Shown here: positions 26,829 through 34,947 of the stretch, piece after piece | Layout of the letters: each line of letters opens with the position of its first letter | How positions within the stretch are numbered: the first letter of the stretch is position 1 | NCBI RefSeq assembly: GCF_030540775.2 | Contig: NZ_CP141266.1 | Coordinates: 151,501-215,500 of the forward strand | Reading direction: 5' to 3' | Length of the DNA: 64,000 bases | From: Flavivirga abyssicola | Lineage (GTDB): Bacteria > Bacteroidota > Bacteroidia > Flavobacteriales > Flavobacteriaceae | Notes under the pieces: generated by a model | The model's database searches: none | What the model was told of the DNA's origin: nothing | What the model saw: only the letters and a program-made list of their open reading frames with translations | Made by a program: the position numbers and the translations under genes

Positions 26829-27821
26829 ATGACGTCGTACACTATAAAAGAAATTAATGATATTTTAAAAGGAGAATTAATAGGAAACACAACACAATCT
26901 ATTAATGGTCCTGAACAATTACAACATGCTAATAATAATCATATCACTTTTATAGGAAGTACAAAATATGTTAAGCATTGGGCAGACTCAAAAGCCTGTG
27001 CAGCTGTAGTTAATGATAATTTAAATGTAGAACCCGGAGATAATCGCGCATTAATTAAAGTGAAAAATGCTGATTTAGCCATGGCTAAAATTTTAGAACT
27101 CTTTAATCCACCAGCACCAGAATTCGAAACAGATATTCATCCCACAGCAGTTATTCATAAAACTGCAAAAATTGGTGAAGGTTGTAAAATTGGTGCTAAT
27201 TGCTATGTGGGTAAAAATGTAGAGCTTGGTAACGGTGTTATTTTATACCCTAACGTTTGTGTTTTTGATGAAACAACAATTGGTAATAATACCATAGCCT
27301 GGTCTGGAACCGTTATTAGAGAACGCTGCATCATAGGAAGCCATTGTATTTTCCATACCAATGTAAGCATTGGTGCTGATGGTTTTGGATATCGCCCCAG
27401 TGACGACGGACGTGGACTTGTTAAAATACCACAAATCGGTAATGTTATTATTGGCCATTATGTTGAAATTGGTGCAAATTCCTGTGTAGACCGTGCCAAA
27501 TTTAGTGCTACTATTGTTGGTGATGGTTGTAAAATAGATAACTTAGTACAAATAGCCCATAATAGTGTTATGGGACGTTTTTGTATCATGGCTGGACATA
27601 GTGGACTTGCTGGCTCAGTAACTTTAGGCGATGGTGTTATTATTGGAGGAAGCGCTTCCATTAAAGATCACACAACTATAGAATCTGGCGCTACTGTAGG
27701 TGCTGGTTCTGGTGTTATGAACAATGTAAAGGCTGGAGAAACCGTTTTAGGATACCCTGCACAAGATGCCAGAGATATGCTAAAGCAATGGGTTGCCATG
27801 CGAAGACTTGCTAAAAAGTAG
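26829..27821 (+). CDS. lpxD: UDP-3-O-acylglucosamine N-acyltransferase (LpxD)
   Basis: This is a lipid A biosynthesis acyltransferase of 330 aa. An N-terminal uridine-binding domain (about 1-100) is followed by a left-handed beta helix of hexapeptide repeats (about 105-300; IHPTAVIHKTAKIGEGCKIGANCYVGKN). The catalytic His lies in NLVQIAHNSVMG. It has its own promoter and is not next to lpxA, lpxC or fabZ. In flavobacteria a second lpxD is often found elsewhere, so this may be the orphan copy. Confidence 0.93.
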   Translation: MTSYTIKEINDILKGELIGNTTQSINGPEQLQHANNNHITFIGSTKYVKHWADSKACAAVVNDNLNVEPGDNRALIKVKNADLAMAKILELFNPPAPEFETDIHPTAVIHKTAKIGEGCKIGANCYVGKNVELGNGVILYPNVCVFDETTIGNNTIAWSGTVIRERCIIGSHCIFHTNVSIGADGFGYRPSDDGRGLVKIPQIGNVIIGHYVEIGANSCVDRAKFSATIVGDGCKIDNLVQIAHNSVMGRFCIMAGHSGLAGSVTLGDGVIIGGSASIKDHTTIESGATVGAGSGVMNNVKAGETVLGYPAQDARDMLKQWVAMRRLAKK

Positions 27822-27832
27822 TATTTAGTTCT

Positions 27833-27992
27833 GAACTCATCTTGACTTTTTGTTTTTAACCGAAAATGAGATAAAATTTGTTCAGATGAGGCTTTTTTTG
27901 CAAAGCATAGCAGTGCTAAGCATAAAAAAAGTAACAAAATATGGGCGAATTTTAGCCATTTTTTAGGAAATAGAAAAAGTCAAGGTGAGTTC
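27833..27992. repeat. 160-bp fold-back (MITE-like) element after lpxD
   Basis: The 19-bp ends GAACTCATCTTGACTTTTT (27833-27851) and AAAAAGTCAAGGTGAGTTC (27974-27992) are inverted repeats with one mismatch. Inside are nested dyads: CTTTTTTT/AAAAAAAG around a TAGCA-G-TGCTA hairpin in the middle. The whole element can fold back on itself. It has no coding capacity and begins 11 bp after the lpxD stop, so it may also serve as terminator. Confidence 0.75.
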
Positions 27993-28066
27993 CTATTAAA
28001 AATCTATTTGTTATAATAAATATGTTAAAAAAATAAATCTATTTTTTTAACTGTAATTTTTTTTAT

Positions 28067-28074
28067 TACATTTG
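28067..28074 (+). promoter_or_regulatory. -7 box just before the Rrf2 start codon
   Basis: TACATTTG fits TAnnTTTG and ends only 4 nt before the ATG at 28079. The transcript would start at or within a few bases of the start codon, so the mRNA may be leaderless. Confidence 0.5.
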
Positions 28075-28078
28075 TATT

Positions 28079-28489
28079 ATGATTAAAACAAAATTCTCTG
28101 TCATATTACATATAATAACACTGTTAGCTTTGTATAAAGATGAATGGCTAAATTCAACCTTAATAGCTAGTAGTCTTAATATTAACCCTGTATTAGTAAG
28201 GAAAGAACTCGCTATACTTAAATCAAGTGGGCTTATTGAAAGTAAGGAAGGGAAAAATGGTGGAGTAAAACTATTAAAAGATGCGAAGAAAATACAGTTA
28301 TCTGAAATATTTGCAATAGCCAAAGGATCAGACCATGTACTATCTTCACTTAAAAATGTACCCAACCCAAACTGTAGAGTAGGAAAACAAATCAATAAAA
28401 ATTTAGGAATAGTCTTAGACGAAATTGATGGAGCTATAATAGAAAAGTTAAGTAAGCAAAGTCTTGAGGAATTTAAAAATCAATTTTAA
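28079..28489 (+). CDS. Rrf2-family transcription regulator
   Basis: This 136-aa winged-helix protein of the Rrf2/YwnA type has its HTH at about 25-65 (STLIASSLNINPVLVRKELAILKSSGLIESKEGKNGGVKL). It has a single cysteine (NPNC), so it lacks the three-Cys Fe-S site of IscR/NsrR. It probably senses something else and represses the following hydrolase/oxidoreductase pair (52 bp downstream). The start is fixed by the family's usual N-terminus. Confidence 0.9.
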   Translation: MIKTKFSVILHIITLLALYKDEWLNSTLIASSLNINPVLVRKELAILKSSGLIESKEGKNGGVKLLKDAKKIQLSEIFAIAKGSDHVLSSLKNVPNPNCRVGKQINKNLGIVLDEIDGAIIEKLSKQSLEEFKNQF

Positions 28490-28541
28490 AAAATTTTAAC
28501 CAAAACTGTAACAAAAATAATGACATTTAAAAATTAAATTT

Positions 28542-29384
28542 ATGAATAAAAAAATCAAAATAAACGGTATTGAAATATCATATCGCGAAGCAGGAGAACA
28601 AAATAAGGAAACCATATTACTTCTTCATGGATTTCCGTCTTCTTCACATATGTACAGAGACATCATAGAACTGCTATCTGGCCATTACCATCTTATTGCT
28701 CCAGACTATCCTGGTTTTGGATTAAGTGAAGCGCCATCAATAGATAAGTTTGAATATACATTTGAAAATATAAGTAAGACAATAGAAGCATTTATTGATA
28801 CCCTTAAAATTCCTTCTTTTTATTTGATGATGCAGGACTATGGAGGACCAATTGGTTTTAGAATAGCCTCAAAAAGACCTCAACATATTAAAGGGCTCAT
28901 CATCCAAAATGCTAATATGTATATGGAAGGTATGGGTGAATGGGCAAAGAAGATTGGAGAATATCAAAAAGCAAATAACTTAGAAGGGCTTAATAATTTT
29001 AAAAATTACTTAATGTCTTTAGAAGGGATAAAAGAACAATATCTATCAGGATCAAAACACCCAGAAAAAATAGACCCTATATCGTATACCACTGATACAA
29101 AATTCATGGAAAAAGCAGGGATTAATGAAGTTCAAACAGCTTTATTCTATAATTATGGAACAAACTTTCCTAAATACCCGGAATGGCAGAACTACTTAAA
29201 AGAACATCAGCCTAAAACGTTAGTGGTTTGGGGAGAAAATGACAAATTCTTTAGTAATCCTGGAGGAGCAGCTTATAATAAAGATCTAGATAATGCAGCC
29301 ATACACTTCTTTGAAGGAGGCCATTTTATGTTAGAAGAATATAGCGATGAAGTTGCCGAACTAATTAAAGAATTCATCAAATAA
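28542..29384 (+). CDS. Alpha/beta hydrolase
   Basis: This 280-aa alpha/beta hydrolase resembles haloalkane dehalogenase or epoxide hydrolase. The oxyanion segment is LLHGFPSSSHMYRD. The nucleophile elbow reads MMQDYGGPIG, so Asp replaces Ser, as in dehalogenases and epoxide hydrolases. The catalytic His is in EGGHFMLEE near the C-terminus. Cap-domain residues lie between about 135 and 215. It is cytoplasmic and in a unit with an Rrf2 regulator and an NAD(P)-binding protein. Substrate unknown. Confidence 0.9.
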   Translation: MNKKIKINGIEISYREAGEQNKETILLLHGFPSSSHMYRDIIELLSGHYHLIAPDYPGFGLSEAPSIDKFEYTFENISKTIEAFIDTLKIPSFYLMMQDYGGPIGFRIASKRPQHIKGLIIQNANMYMEGMGEWAKKIGEYQKANNLEGLNNFKNYLMSLEGIKEQYLSGSKHPEKIDPISYTTDTKFMEKAGINEVQTALFYNYGTNFPKYPEWQNYLKEHQPKTLVVWGENDKFFSNPGGAAYNKDLDNAAIHFFEGGHFMLEEYSDEVAELIKEFIK

Positions 29385-29420
29385 CTTAGAAAAAACAATA
29401 TAAATTAAAATTCAATAAAA

Positions 29421-30062
29421 ATGAAAATTACAATCGTAGGAGCTGGTGGAAACATTGGCAAAAGATTAGTCGCAGAAGCTGCTAATAGAAATCACCATTT
29501 AAATTTAATAACATCTAAAAACATTTCTGATTTCCATTTAGAAAATACTGATAATGTAAAAGCAACACAGGTTGATATTTTTGACACTCAACAATTAGCT
29601 AAAACTTTCGAAGGTAACGATGTTGTAATTAGTGCTTATGCACCGCCTCAAGACAATAATGATTTATTAATCGAAGCATCAAAGTCTTTAGTTGAAGCAT
29701 CTAAAAAAGCCAATACCAGACTTATAGCCGTAGGTGGAGCAGGGAGTCTAAAGGTTTCAGATGATTTATTACTTATTGATGTGCCTTCTTTCCCAGAAGA
29801 ATATAAGGCCATTGCAAAATCACATCTAACGGCATTGAATAGTGTATATAGACCTGAAAAAGAGCTTAATTGGACTAATGTATCCCCATCTGCTTATATT
29901 TTTGAAGGAGAAAGAACAGCTAATTTTAAAATAGCAGAAGATCATTTGATTTCGAACGAAAAAAATGAAAGTGCAATTTCTATGGAAGATTTTGCTGTTG
30001 CTATATTAAATGAAGTAAATGATTCTAAATTCATTAAAAAACGTTTTACCGTTGGTTACTAA
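29421..30062 (+). CDS. NAD(P)-dependent oxidoreductase (NmrA/atypical SDR type)
   Basis: This 213-aa Rossmann protein has an N-terminal dinucleotide motif VGAGGNIGKRL and a second segment (GGAGSL) typical of atypical short-chain dehydrogenases with NAD(P)H-binding folds such as YwnB/NmrA. It is shorter than classical SDRs and lacks an obvious YxxxK. It follows the alpha/beta hydrolase by 36 bp and is followed by a terminator. Quinone or aldehyde stress response is a plausible role. Confidence 0.85.
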   Translation: MKITIVGAGGNIGKRLVAEAANRNHHLNLITSKNISDFHLENTDNVKATQVDIFDTQQLAKTFEGNDVVISAYAPPQDNNDLLIEASKSLVEASKKANTRLIAVGGAGSLKVSDDLLLIDVPSFPEEYKAIAKSHLTALNSVYRPEKELNWTNVSPSAYIFEGERTANFKIAEDHLISNEKNESAISMEDFAVAILNEVNDSKFIKKRFTVGY

Positions 30063-30102
30063 ACATAAACGACATACAACAACATAAAAAATAGCAGAAT
30101 CT

Positions 30103-30129
30103 GCGCAAGCCATTTGGTTTGCGCTTTTT
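30103..30129 (+). terminator. Terminator of the Rrf2 unit
   Basis: GCGCAAGCC (30103-30111) pairs with GGTTTGCGC (30116-30124), with one G-T wobble and an ATTT loop. Five T follow. This is a textbook intrinsic terminator. Confidence 0.85.
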
Positions 30130-30190
30130 CATTATCATCTATAGAAAAAGTATTATTATTACAACGTGCTACTCTTTATATACAAAAACT

Positions 30191-30301
30191 TCAGACCGTC
30201 TCAAAACTCTAGCTTTTAATTTTGGCATTTGGGTAGGTGTCTTTGAGAACCCCAAAATATGGTATTCTCGGAGAAACAAAATTGATTTTGAGACAGACTG
30301 A
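30191..30301. repeat. 111-bp MITE-like element with 16-bp inverted ends
   Basis: TCAGACCGTCTCAAAA (30191-30206) and TTTTGAGACAGACTGA (30286-30301) are terminal inverted repeats with 14 of 16 matches. The inner sequence contains a partial dyad (GAGAACCCC... GGTATTCTC). It lies between convergent genes, next to a terminator. A 60-codon reading frame through it is not convincing as a gene. Confidence 0.6.
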
Positions 30302-30321
30302 GCTAACAGTAATAGTTAATT

Positions 30322-31239
30322 TTAATTAAATGAAGCACGAAATTTCAAAGGTGAAACATTGGTTTTCGTTTTAAATAATTTACTGAAGGATTGAGAATGT
30401 TCAAACCCTAATTCATAAGCAATTTCACTAACTGATAAATTTGTCGTCGATAATTTTTCTTTTGCCTTTTCTATCAATTTGTTGTGTATATGTTGTTGTG
30501 TGGTTTGCCCCGTTAGGCTTTTAAGCAAACTACTTAAATAACCTGGAGACATATTTAATGTATTAGCAATGTATTGAACTGTTGGTAACCCCTCATTTAT
30601 GATCGCTTCACTATTAAAATACTTATTAAGTAAGGCTTCAACTTCATTTAATTTATAGTGACTGGATTTTTTCCTAGTAATGAATTGACGTTGATAAAAT
30701 CGTTGAGCGTAGTTGAGCAATAGTTCTATTTGCGCTATGATAATACTCTCACTGAAATTATCAATATTATTCTCTATTTCCTGTTTAATATTTTGAAAAA
30801 TACCTTCAATAACATCTTCTTCTTTTTCAGACATAAAGAGTGCTTCATTTATAGAATAATCAAAAAAATCATATTGTTTAATTGTTTTTGAAAGCGAAGC
30901 ATTCCAAAAAAAATCTGGGTGTATAAGAAATAGCCAACCTGAAGGTTTTAGGTTAGCTTTATTAGTATTGGGTTCTATACTCAGTATTTGGCCTGGTGCT
31001 ATAAAAGACATCAGGCCCTCATCAAAATCATATTTTTGTTGGCCATAACGAATTGCTCCCACATTTCTTTTTACTCCAATAGAATAAAAATCAAAATTCC
31101 AATGTTCTCCAATGTGTTCTGGTAGTATTTTAGAAAGCCCATAATCAACCAAGCTTACTAAAGGATGCTGTGGGCTAGGCAATCCTCTGATTTTATGAAA
31201 ATCACTTATCGTTTTAATTTTTCGAATCTTGTTTTTCAT
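30322..31239 (-). CDS. AraC-family transcription regulator
   Basis: This 305-aa regulator has an N-terminal cupin-like sensory domain (about 20-190) and a C-terminal double HTH (about 205-305). The double HTH includes YIANTLNMSPGYLSSLLKSLTG and the signature SVSEIAYELGFEHSQSFSKLFKTKTNVSPLKFR. It lies 15 bp downstream of an SDR gene on the same strand and probably regulates it or is co-expressed with it. Ligand unknown. Confidence 0.92.
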   Translation of the reverse strand: MKNKIRKIKTISDFHKIRGLPSPQHPLVSLVDYGLSKILPEHIGEHWNFDFYSIGVKRNVGAIRYGQQKYDFDEGLMSFIAPGQILSIEPNTNKANLKPSGWLFLIHPDFFWNASLSKTIKQYDFFDYSINEALFMSEKEEDVIEGIFQNIKQEIENNIDNFSESIIIAQIELLLNYAQRFYQRQFITRKKSSHYKLNEVEALLNKYFNSEAIINEGLPTVQYIANTLNMSPGYLSSLLKSLTGQTTQQHIHNKLIEKAKEKLSTTNLSVSEIAYELGFEHSQSFSKLFKTKTNVSPLKFRASFN

Positions 31240-31254
31240 TTATACTTTTTAAAT

Positions 31255-32016
31255 TTATAACAACATGCCTCCAGAAACTTCGATACGCTGTCCATTAATC
31301 CATTGTGCTTCTTCTGTACAAAGGAAAGCTACAACCCCGCCAATATCTTCAGGTTCTCCAACCTTTCCTAAAGCGGTAACATTAGCAATGATTTGTCTTT
31401 TTTCCTGATCATCTCTATTCACGCCTTCACCAAAATCGGTAGCAATAGCTCCAGGAGCAATAACATTAGAGGTAATCTTTCTATGTCCCAATTCTTTAGC
31501 CAAATACCTAGTAAAAACTTCAATAGCTCCTTTCATACAAGCATAAGCTGAAAAACCAGGAAAAGAAAACCTTGTTAAACCTGACGATATATTAATAATA
31601 CCACCTTTATTATTGATAAAAGGCACTCCCTTTTGTGTTAAGAAATATACACCTTTAAAATGAATATTAAGCATCTCGTCAAATTGCGATTCGCTAGTCT
31701 TAGTAATGGGTTGGTTAATCCCCGTTCCTGCATTATTGATTAGAAAATCGAAATTTGGACTACCATATTCATTTGTAAGATAAGAGGCTATTCGATTAAA
31801 AAAATCTCCAAACTCCTTTATATTGTTCGTATCTAATTGAAATGCTTTCGCTTTCTGACCATTTCTTTCAATCTCCCGAACCACGTCTTCGGCTAATTCT
31901 TTATTGGTTTTATAGGTAATAATAACGTCAATATTCTTTTTGGATATATTGATTGCCGTATCTCTACCTAAACCTCTACTACCTCCTGTAACTAATGCGA
32001 TTTTACTTTGTCTCAT
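31255..32016 (-). CDS. SDR-family oxidoreductase
   Basis: This classical short-chain dehydrogenase of about 253 aa has the cofactor motif TGGSRGLG, NNAG at the fourth strand and catalytic Ser/Tyr/Lys (ISSGLTRF... YACMKGA). I chose the ATG at 32016 (MRQSKIALVTGG). The longer frame begins with TTG at 32040 and adds eight unlikely residues. An AraC-type regulator follows 15 bp downstream. It is probably a 3-oxoacyl- or quinone-type reductase; the substrate cannot be specified. Confidence 0.92.
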   Translation of the reverse strand: MRQSKIALVTGGSRGLGRDTAINISKKNIDVIITYKTNKELAEDVVREIERNGQKAKAFQLDTNNIKEFGDFFNRIASYLTNEYGSPNFDFLINNAGTGINQPITKTSESQFDEMLNIHFKGVYFLTQKGVPFINNKGGIINISSGLTRFSFPGFSAYACMKGAIEVFTRYLAKELGHRKITSNVIAPGAIATDFGEGVNRDDQEKRQIIANVTALGKVGEPEDIGGVVAFLCTEEAQWINGQRIEVSGGMLL

Positions 32017-32119
32017 TTTTAATAATTTTTGTTTCAGCAAAGTTCAGTAGAAACAAAAATTAATTTGTAGCCAAATTCGAGAATACTGTAGCCAAAACCT
32101 AGATTTATGAGTAAAACCT

Positions 32120-32875
32120 CTACTCTAACCAGGCTTTAAAATCTTTAACACGCTCACGGGCTACAATAACCTCCTGTTCTTTATACGTATTAAGTTTTAT
32201 CTGCAATCGGGAATTGGTATAGCTTACCATATCTTTTATAGCATTGATATTAACAAAGAATTTTCGATTTATACGAAAAAAGGTTTGAGGCTCTAACTCA
32301 TCTTCCAGATGTTCTAAAGTGGTATCTAAAAGATAATTCCTGCCCTCGTTTGTATATAAATAAGTGCCTTTATTTTCGCTGTAAAAACATTCAATATCAT
32401 CAATATTTATAAGCTTTAAATGCTGCCCTACTTTTACCGAAAAACGTTTTTTATAGTCTCGGTCTATTGGGTTTACTAATAGTTTTTTTATATCATTGAA
32501 GTCTAAGGTTACCGCCTGTTTTTGTGGTGCGCGCTCTTGATACTTTTTAACTGCGGTTGCTAAATCGTTTTCATCAATAGGTTTTAATAAATAATCTATA
32601 CTATTTAATTTAAAGGCTTGTAATGCATATTCATCATAAGCTGTGGTAAAAATTACAGCACTTTTAATTTCAATGGATTCAAAAATTTCGAACGATAATC
32701 CATCACTTAATTGGATATCTAGAAAAATTAAATCTGGATGTGTATTGTTTTGGAACCATTGTATTGATTCTTCAACAGAATGCAACATGGTTTGAGCCTC
32801 AATATCCAATGTTTTCAGCATACGTTGTAAACGCCTTGCTGATGGTTTCTCGTCTTCAATAATGATTACATTCAT
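32120..32875 (-). CDS. LytTR-family response regulator
   Basis: This 251-aa protein has a receiver domain at 1-120 with phospho-acceptor Asp53 (LIFLDIQ), the acidic pair at 7-9 and Lys in YLLKPID. A LytTR DNA-binding domain follows at about 150-251 (INRKFFVNINAI). It is the last gene of a minus-strand operon with a LytS-type histidine kinase and two 2TM-domain proteins. It is presumably phosphorylated by that kinase. Confidence 0.95.
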   Translation of the reverse strand: MNVIIIEDEKPSARRLQRMLKTLDIEAQTMLHSVEESIQWFQNNTHPDLIFLDIQLSDGLSFEIFESIEIKSAVIFTTAYDEYALQAFKLNSIDYLLKPIDENDLATAVKKYQERAPQKQAVTLDFNDIKKLLVNPIDRDYKKRFSVKVGQHLKLINIDDIECFYSENKGTYLYTNEGRNYLLDTTLEHLEDELEPQTFFRINRKFFVNINAIKDMVSYTNSRLQIKLNTYKEQEVIVARERVKDFKAWLE

Positions 32876-32915
32876 TTCTTTATATAAATTTGTTCTTATT
32901 ATGTCAATGAGTTTA

Positions 32916-33245
32916 TTATTCCCAACGTTTTTTGTCTTTATCTAAAAACTCATTCATCTTGCGTTTTTCCCATTTTTTACTAAAGAATATATTTTTACCA
33001 AATACCCCCATGGCATGAAAACCCAAACCAATTCCCCAAAAAAGAGGTGTAGAAAATGTCCCAAAATGCCAAATATTACCATCTGTATTTACAGCAATCA
33101 TAACTACAATAAATACGTTTACCAAAACATACCATAAGGCATGCCAATAAAAACCTTTTATTTCTTTTAGCCTTTTTTGAGCTCTTAAATAAGCATCTTC
33201 TCGTTTAAATTCTTCTGATGAATAATTATAATCTCTATTCTTCAT
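32916..33245 (-). CDS. 2TM-domain protein
   Basis: This 109-aa protein has the 2TM domain. A basic helix (YLRAQKRLKEIKGFYWHALWYV) is followed by two membrane spans. The conserved end is GLGFHAMGVFG... WEKRKMNEFL. It is a single-domain copy of the module fused to the histidine kinase two genes upstream. It lies between the second 2TM gene and the LytTR regulator in the same operon and probably modulates the kinase. Confidence 0.88.
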   Translation of the reverse strand: MKNRDYNYSSEEFKREDAYLRAQKRLKEIKGFYWHALWYVLVNVFIVVMIAVNTDGNIWHFGTFSTPLFWGIGLGFHAMGVFGKNIFFSKKWEKRKMNEFLDKDKKRWE

Positions 33246-33257
33246 GTTTTCAAAAAT

Positions 33258-33566
33258 TTAACCCCAACGCATTTTTTCTTCTTCCTCTTCCATAAACTCT
33301 TGTATTTTTCTTTCTTCCCATTGACGTCCCAAAACACCATTGTTCACAAACACATTATAAGCATGGAACCCCAAACCTATACCCCAACCTGCCATTGGAA
33401 ACCAAAACCATTGAAAGTTCCAATACGTTTTATAATTAACAAAAGCTAAAAAGGGAATAACTAAGCAATAGGCTATTAAATGATAATAGAATTCTTTAAG
33501 GTCTTCTACCCTTTTGCGAGCTCTTAAATATTTACTATCTACTTCTGAATCTGGTAATTTTTGCAT
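33258..33566 (-). CDS. 2TM-domain protein
   Basis: This 102-aa 2TM-domain protein shows YLRARKRVEDLKEFYYHLIAYC, two TMs, GIGLGFHAYNVFVNNG and WEERKIQEFMEEEEE. The ATG at 33566 gives the family N-terminus and is preceded by AGGAAA; the frame extends further upstream but would overlap the kinase gene. It is closely similar to the C-terminal domain of the kinase and lies 13 bp after it, so it looks like a tandem duplication of that module. Confidence 0.88.
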   Translation of the reverse strand: MQKLPDSEVDSKYLRARKRVEDLKEFYYHLIAYCLVIPFLAFVNYKTYWNFQWFWFPMAGWGIGLGFHAYNVFVNNGVLGRQWEERKIQEFMEEEEEKMRWG

Positions 33567-33579
33567 GATTTCCTGTAAT

Positions 33580-34923
33580 TTAATTCCAATGTTTATTATT
33601 TTCTTCTTCTTGCATATATTTTTCAATTTTACGCTTTTCCCAATCTCTGCCAAAAGCACCATCGTTTACAAAAACCCTAAAAGCTTGAATGGCTAAACCT
33701 ATACCCCAGCCAAACATTGGGAACCAAAACCATTGAAAATCCCATGACGTTCGATGGTTTATAAATATCAAAAACGGAATAACCAAAAAATATGATATTA
33801 GACTATAATAAAACCCTTTAAGTTCTTCTACATGCTTACGGGCACGCACATAACTATCATCTATTTCTGGTTGTAATTGCGATCTCATAACTATAATTTG
33901 TTTTGTAAGCATAGGTATAGCTACTGCAAAGCTATTTGCTTCTTTATTAATATGTACTTTTTTATCTGTTAATAAGTCGTAACGTTGTTTAATATTACTC
34001 AAACCTACACCACTACTCTTTTTTACTATTTGTTTTGGTTGTAAATTATTTTCGACAACCAAATTATCCCTATCTTCATAAATCTTTATGTGTAAGGGGT
34101 TGTTTGATGTGACCATATTATGTTTAACTGCATTTTCTAAAAGCAGTTGCAATGATAATGGCACCACCTTGCTTTCCGGGTTAGATGCGTTTTCTGGCAT
34201 ATCGAAAATAATACTGTCCTCAAAACGCATTTTTAGTAAAGACATATAAGTCTTTGCGAATTGTAATTCTTCATCAACAGTGACCAACTCTTTATCTTTT
34301 TGCTCTAAAACATAGCGATATACTTTAGACAAAGAAGTTGTAAACTTTTGCGCATTATCTGGGTTTTCTTCTATTAAACTCGTAAGAACATTTAAGCTAT
34401 TAAATAAAAAATGCGGGTCTAACTGGTTTTTTAAAGCATTAAATTTAGCACTGGCAGTTCCTGCTATTACTTTTTGCTCCTTTATTCTATTTTGTTGGTA
34501 TCTGTTATAAAAATAAACAATATGAAAAATGATAACAATCGTTAAGGTTATCCACAACCCAAAGCGATAAGACTTGAACGTTTCATTTGCAATAAACTCA
34601 TAAAGAGACTCACCTTTAAGACTCAATGCCGTAAGCATTCTCAATATAAACAAACCTATTAACGTTACGGTGGTAGACCCTATAATACCTATTAAAATAC
34701 GCTTTATTGTATCTTCTTTTTTCCAATTAAGACGATTAACGTAATAGAAAAAATACATATTAGAAAACCCAAGCACAAAAGAATACAATTGATTGAAAAC
34801 AAATCCAATTAAAAGATTATTAATACTTTTTAGTCTAAATCCACCAGTGAGCAGATTATCTATCATAAAGATAACACACCCGATGGCAAATGCTATAAAG
34901 ATATTTTTAACTGATTTTGTCAT
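33580..34923 (-). CDS. LytS-type sensor histidine kinase fused to a 2TM domain
   Basis: This 447-aa protein has an N-terminal membrane part with about four TM segments (1-140). A His-kinase dimerisation domain follows with His171 in LDPHFLFNSLNVL. An HATPase region comes next (LLLENAVKHN, GVGLSNIKQRY). The C-terminal 2TM domain (about 355-447) ends GRDWEKRKIEKYMQ. It belongs to the same operon as two free 2TM proteins and the LytTR regulator. The stimulus is unknown. Confidence 0.92.
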   Translation of the reverse strand: MTKSVKNIFIAFAIGCVIFMIDNLLTGGFRLKSINNLLIGFVFNQLYSFVLGFSNMYFFYYVNRLNWKKEDTIKRILIGIIGSTTVTLIGLFILRMLTALSLKGESLYEFIANETFKSYRFGLWITLTIVIIFHIVYFYNRYQQNRIKEQKVIAGTASAKFNALKNQLDPHFLFNSLNVLTSLIEENPDNAQKFTTSLSKVYRYVLEQKDKELVTVDEELQFAKTYMSLLKMRFEDSIIFDMPENASNPESKVVPLSLQLLLENAVKHNMVTSNNPLHIKIYEDRDNLVVENNLQPKQIVKKSSGVGLSNIKQRYDLLTDKKVHINKEANSFAVAIPMLTKQIIVMRSQLQPEIDDSYVRARKHVEELKGFYYSLISYFLVIPFLIFINHRTSWDFQWFWFPMFGWGIGLAIQAFRVFVNDGAFGRDWEKRKIEKYMQEEENNKHWN

Positions 34924-34947
34924 AAAGTTTTTTAAGTACTATTTATT

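Noticed and set aside
30119-30301. 60-codon reading frame after the Rrf2 unit
   Set aside because: It starts inside a terminator and runs through an inverted-repeat element; composition is not protein-like.
33567-33662. Longer start for the second 2TM gene
   Set aside because: It would overlap the kinase gene. The ATG at 33566 has a good ribosome-binding site and the family N-terminus.
33580-34923. Kinase-2TM reading frame as a sequencing-error fusion of two genes
   Set aside because: The frame is continuous without ambiguity, and kinase-2TM fusions of this size fit the flavobacterial family.
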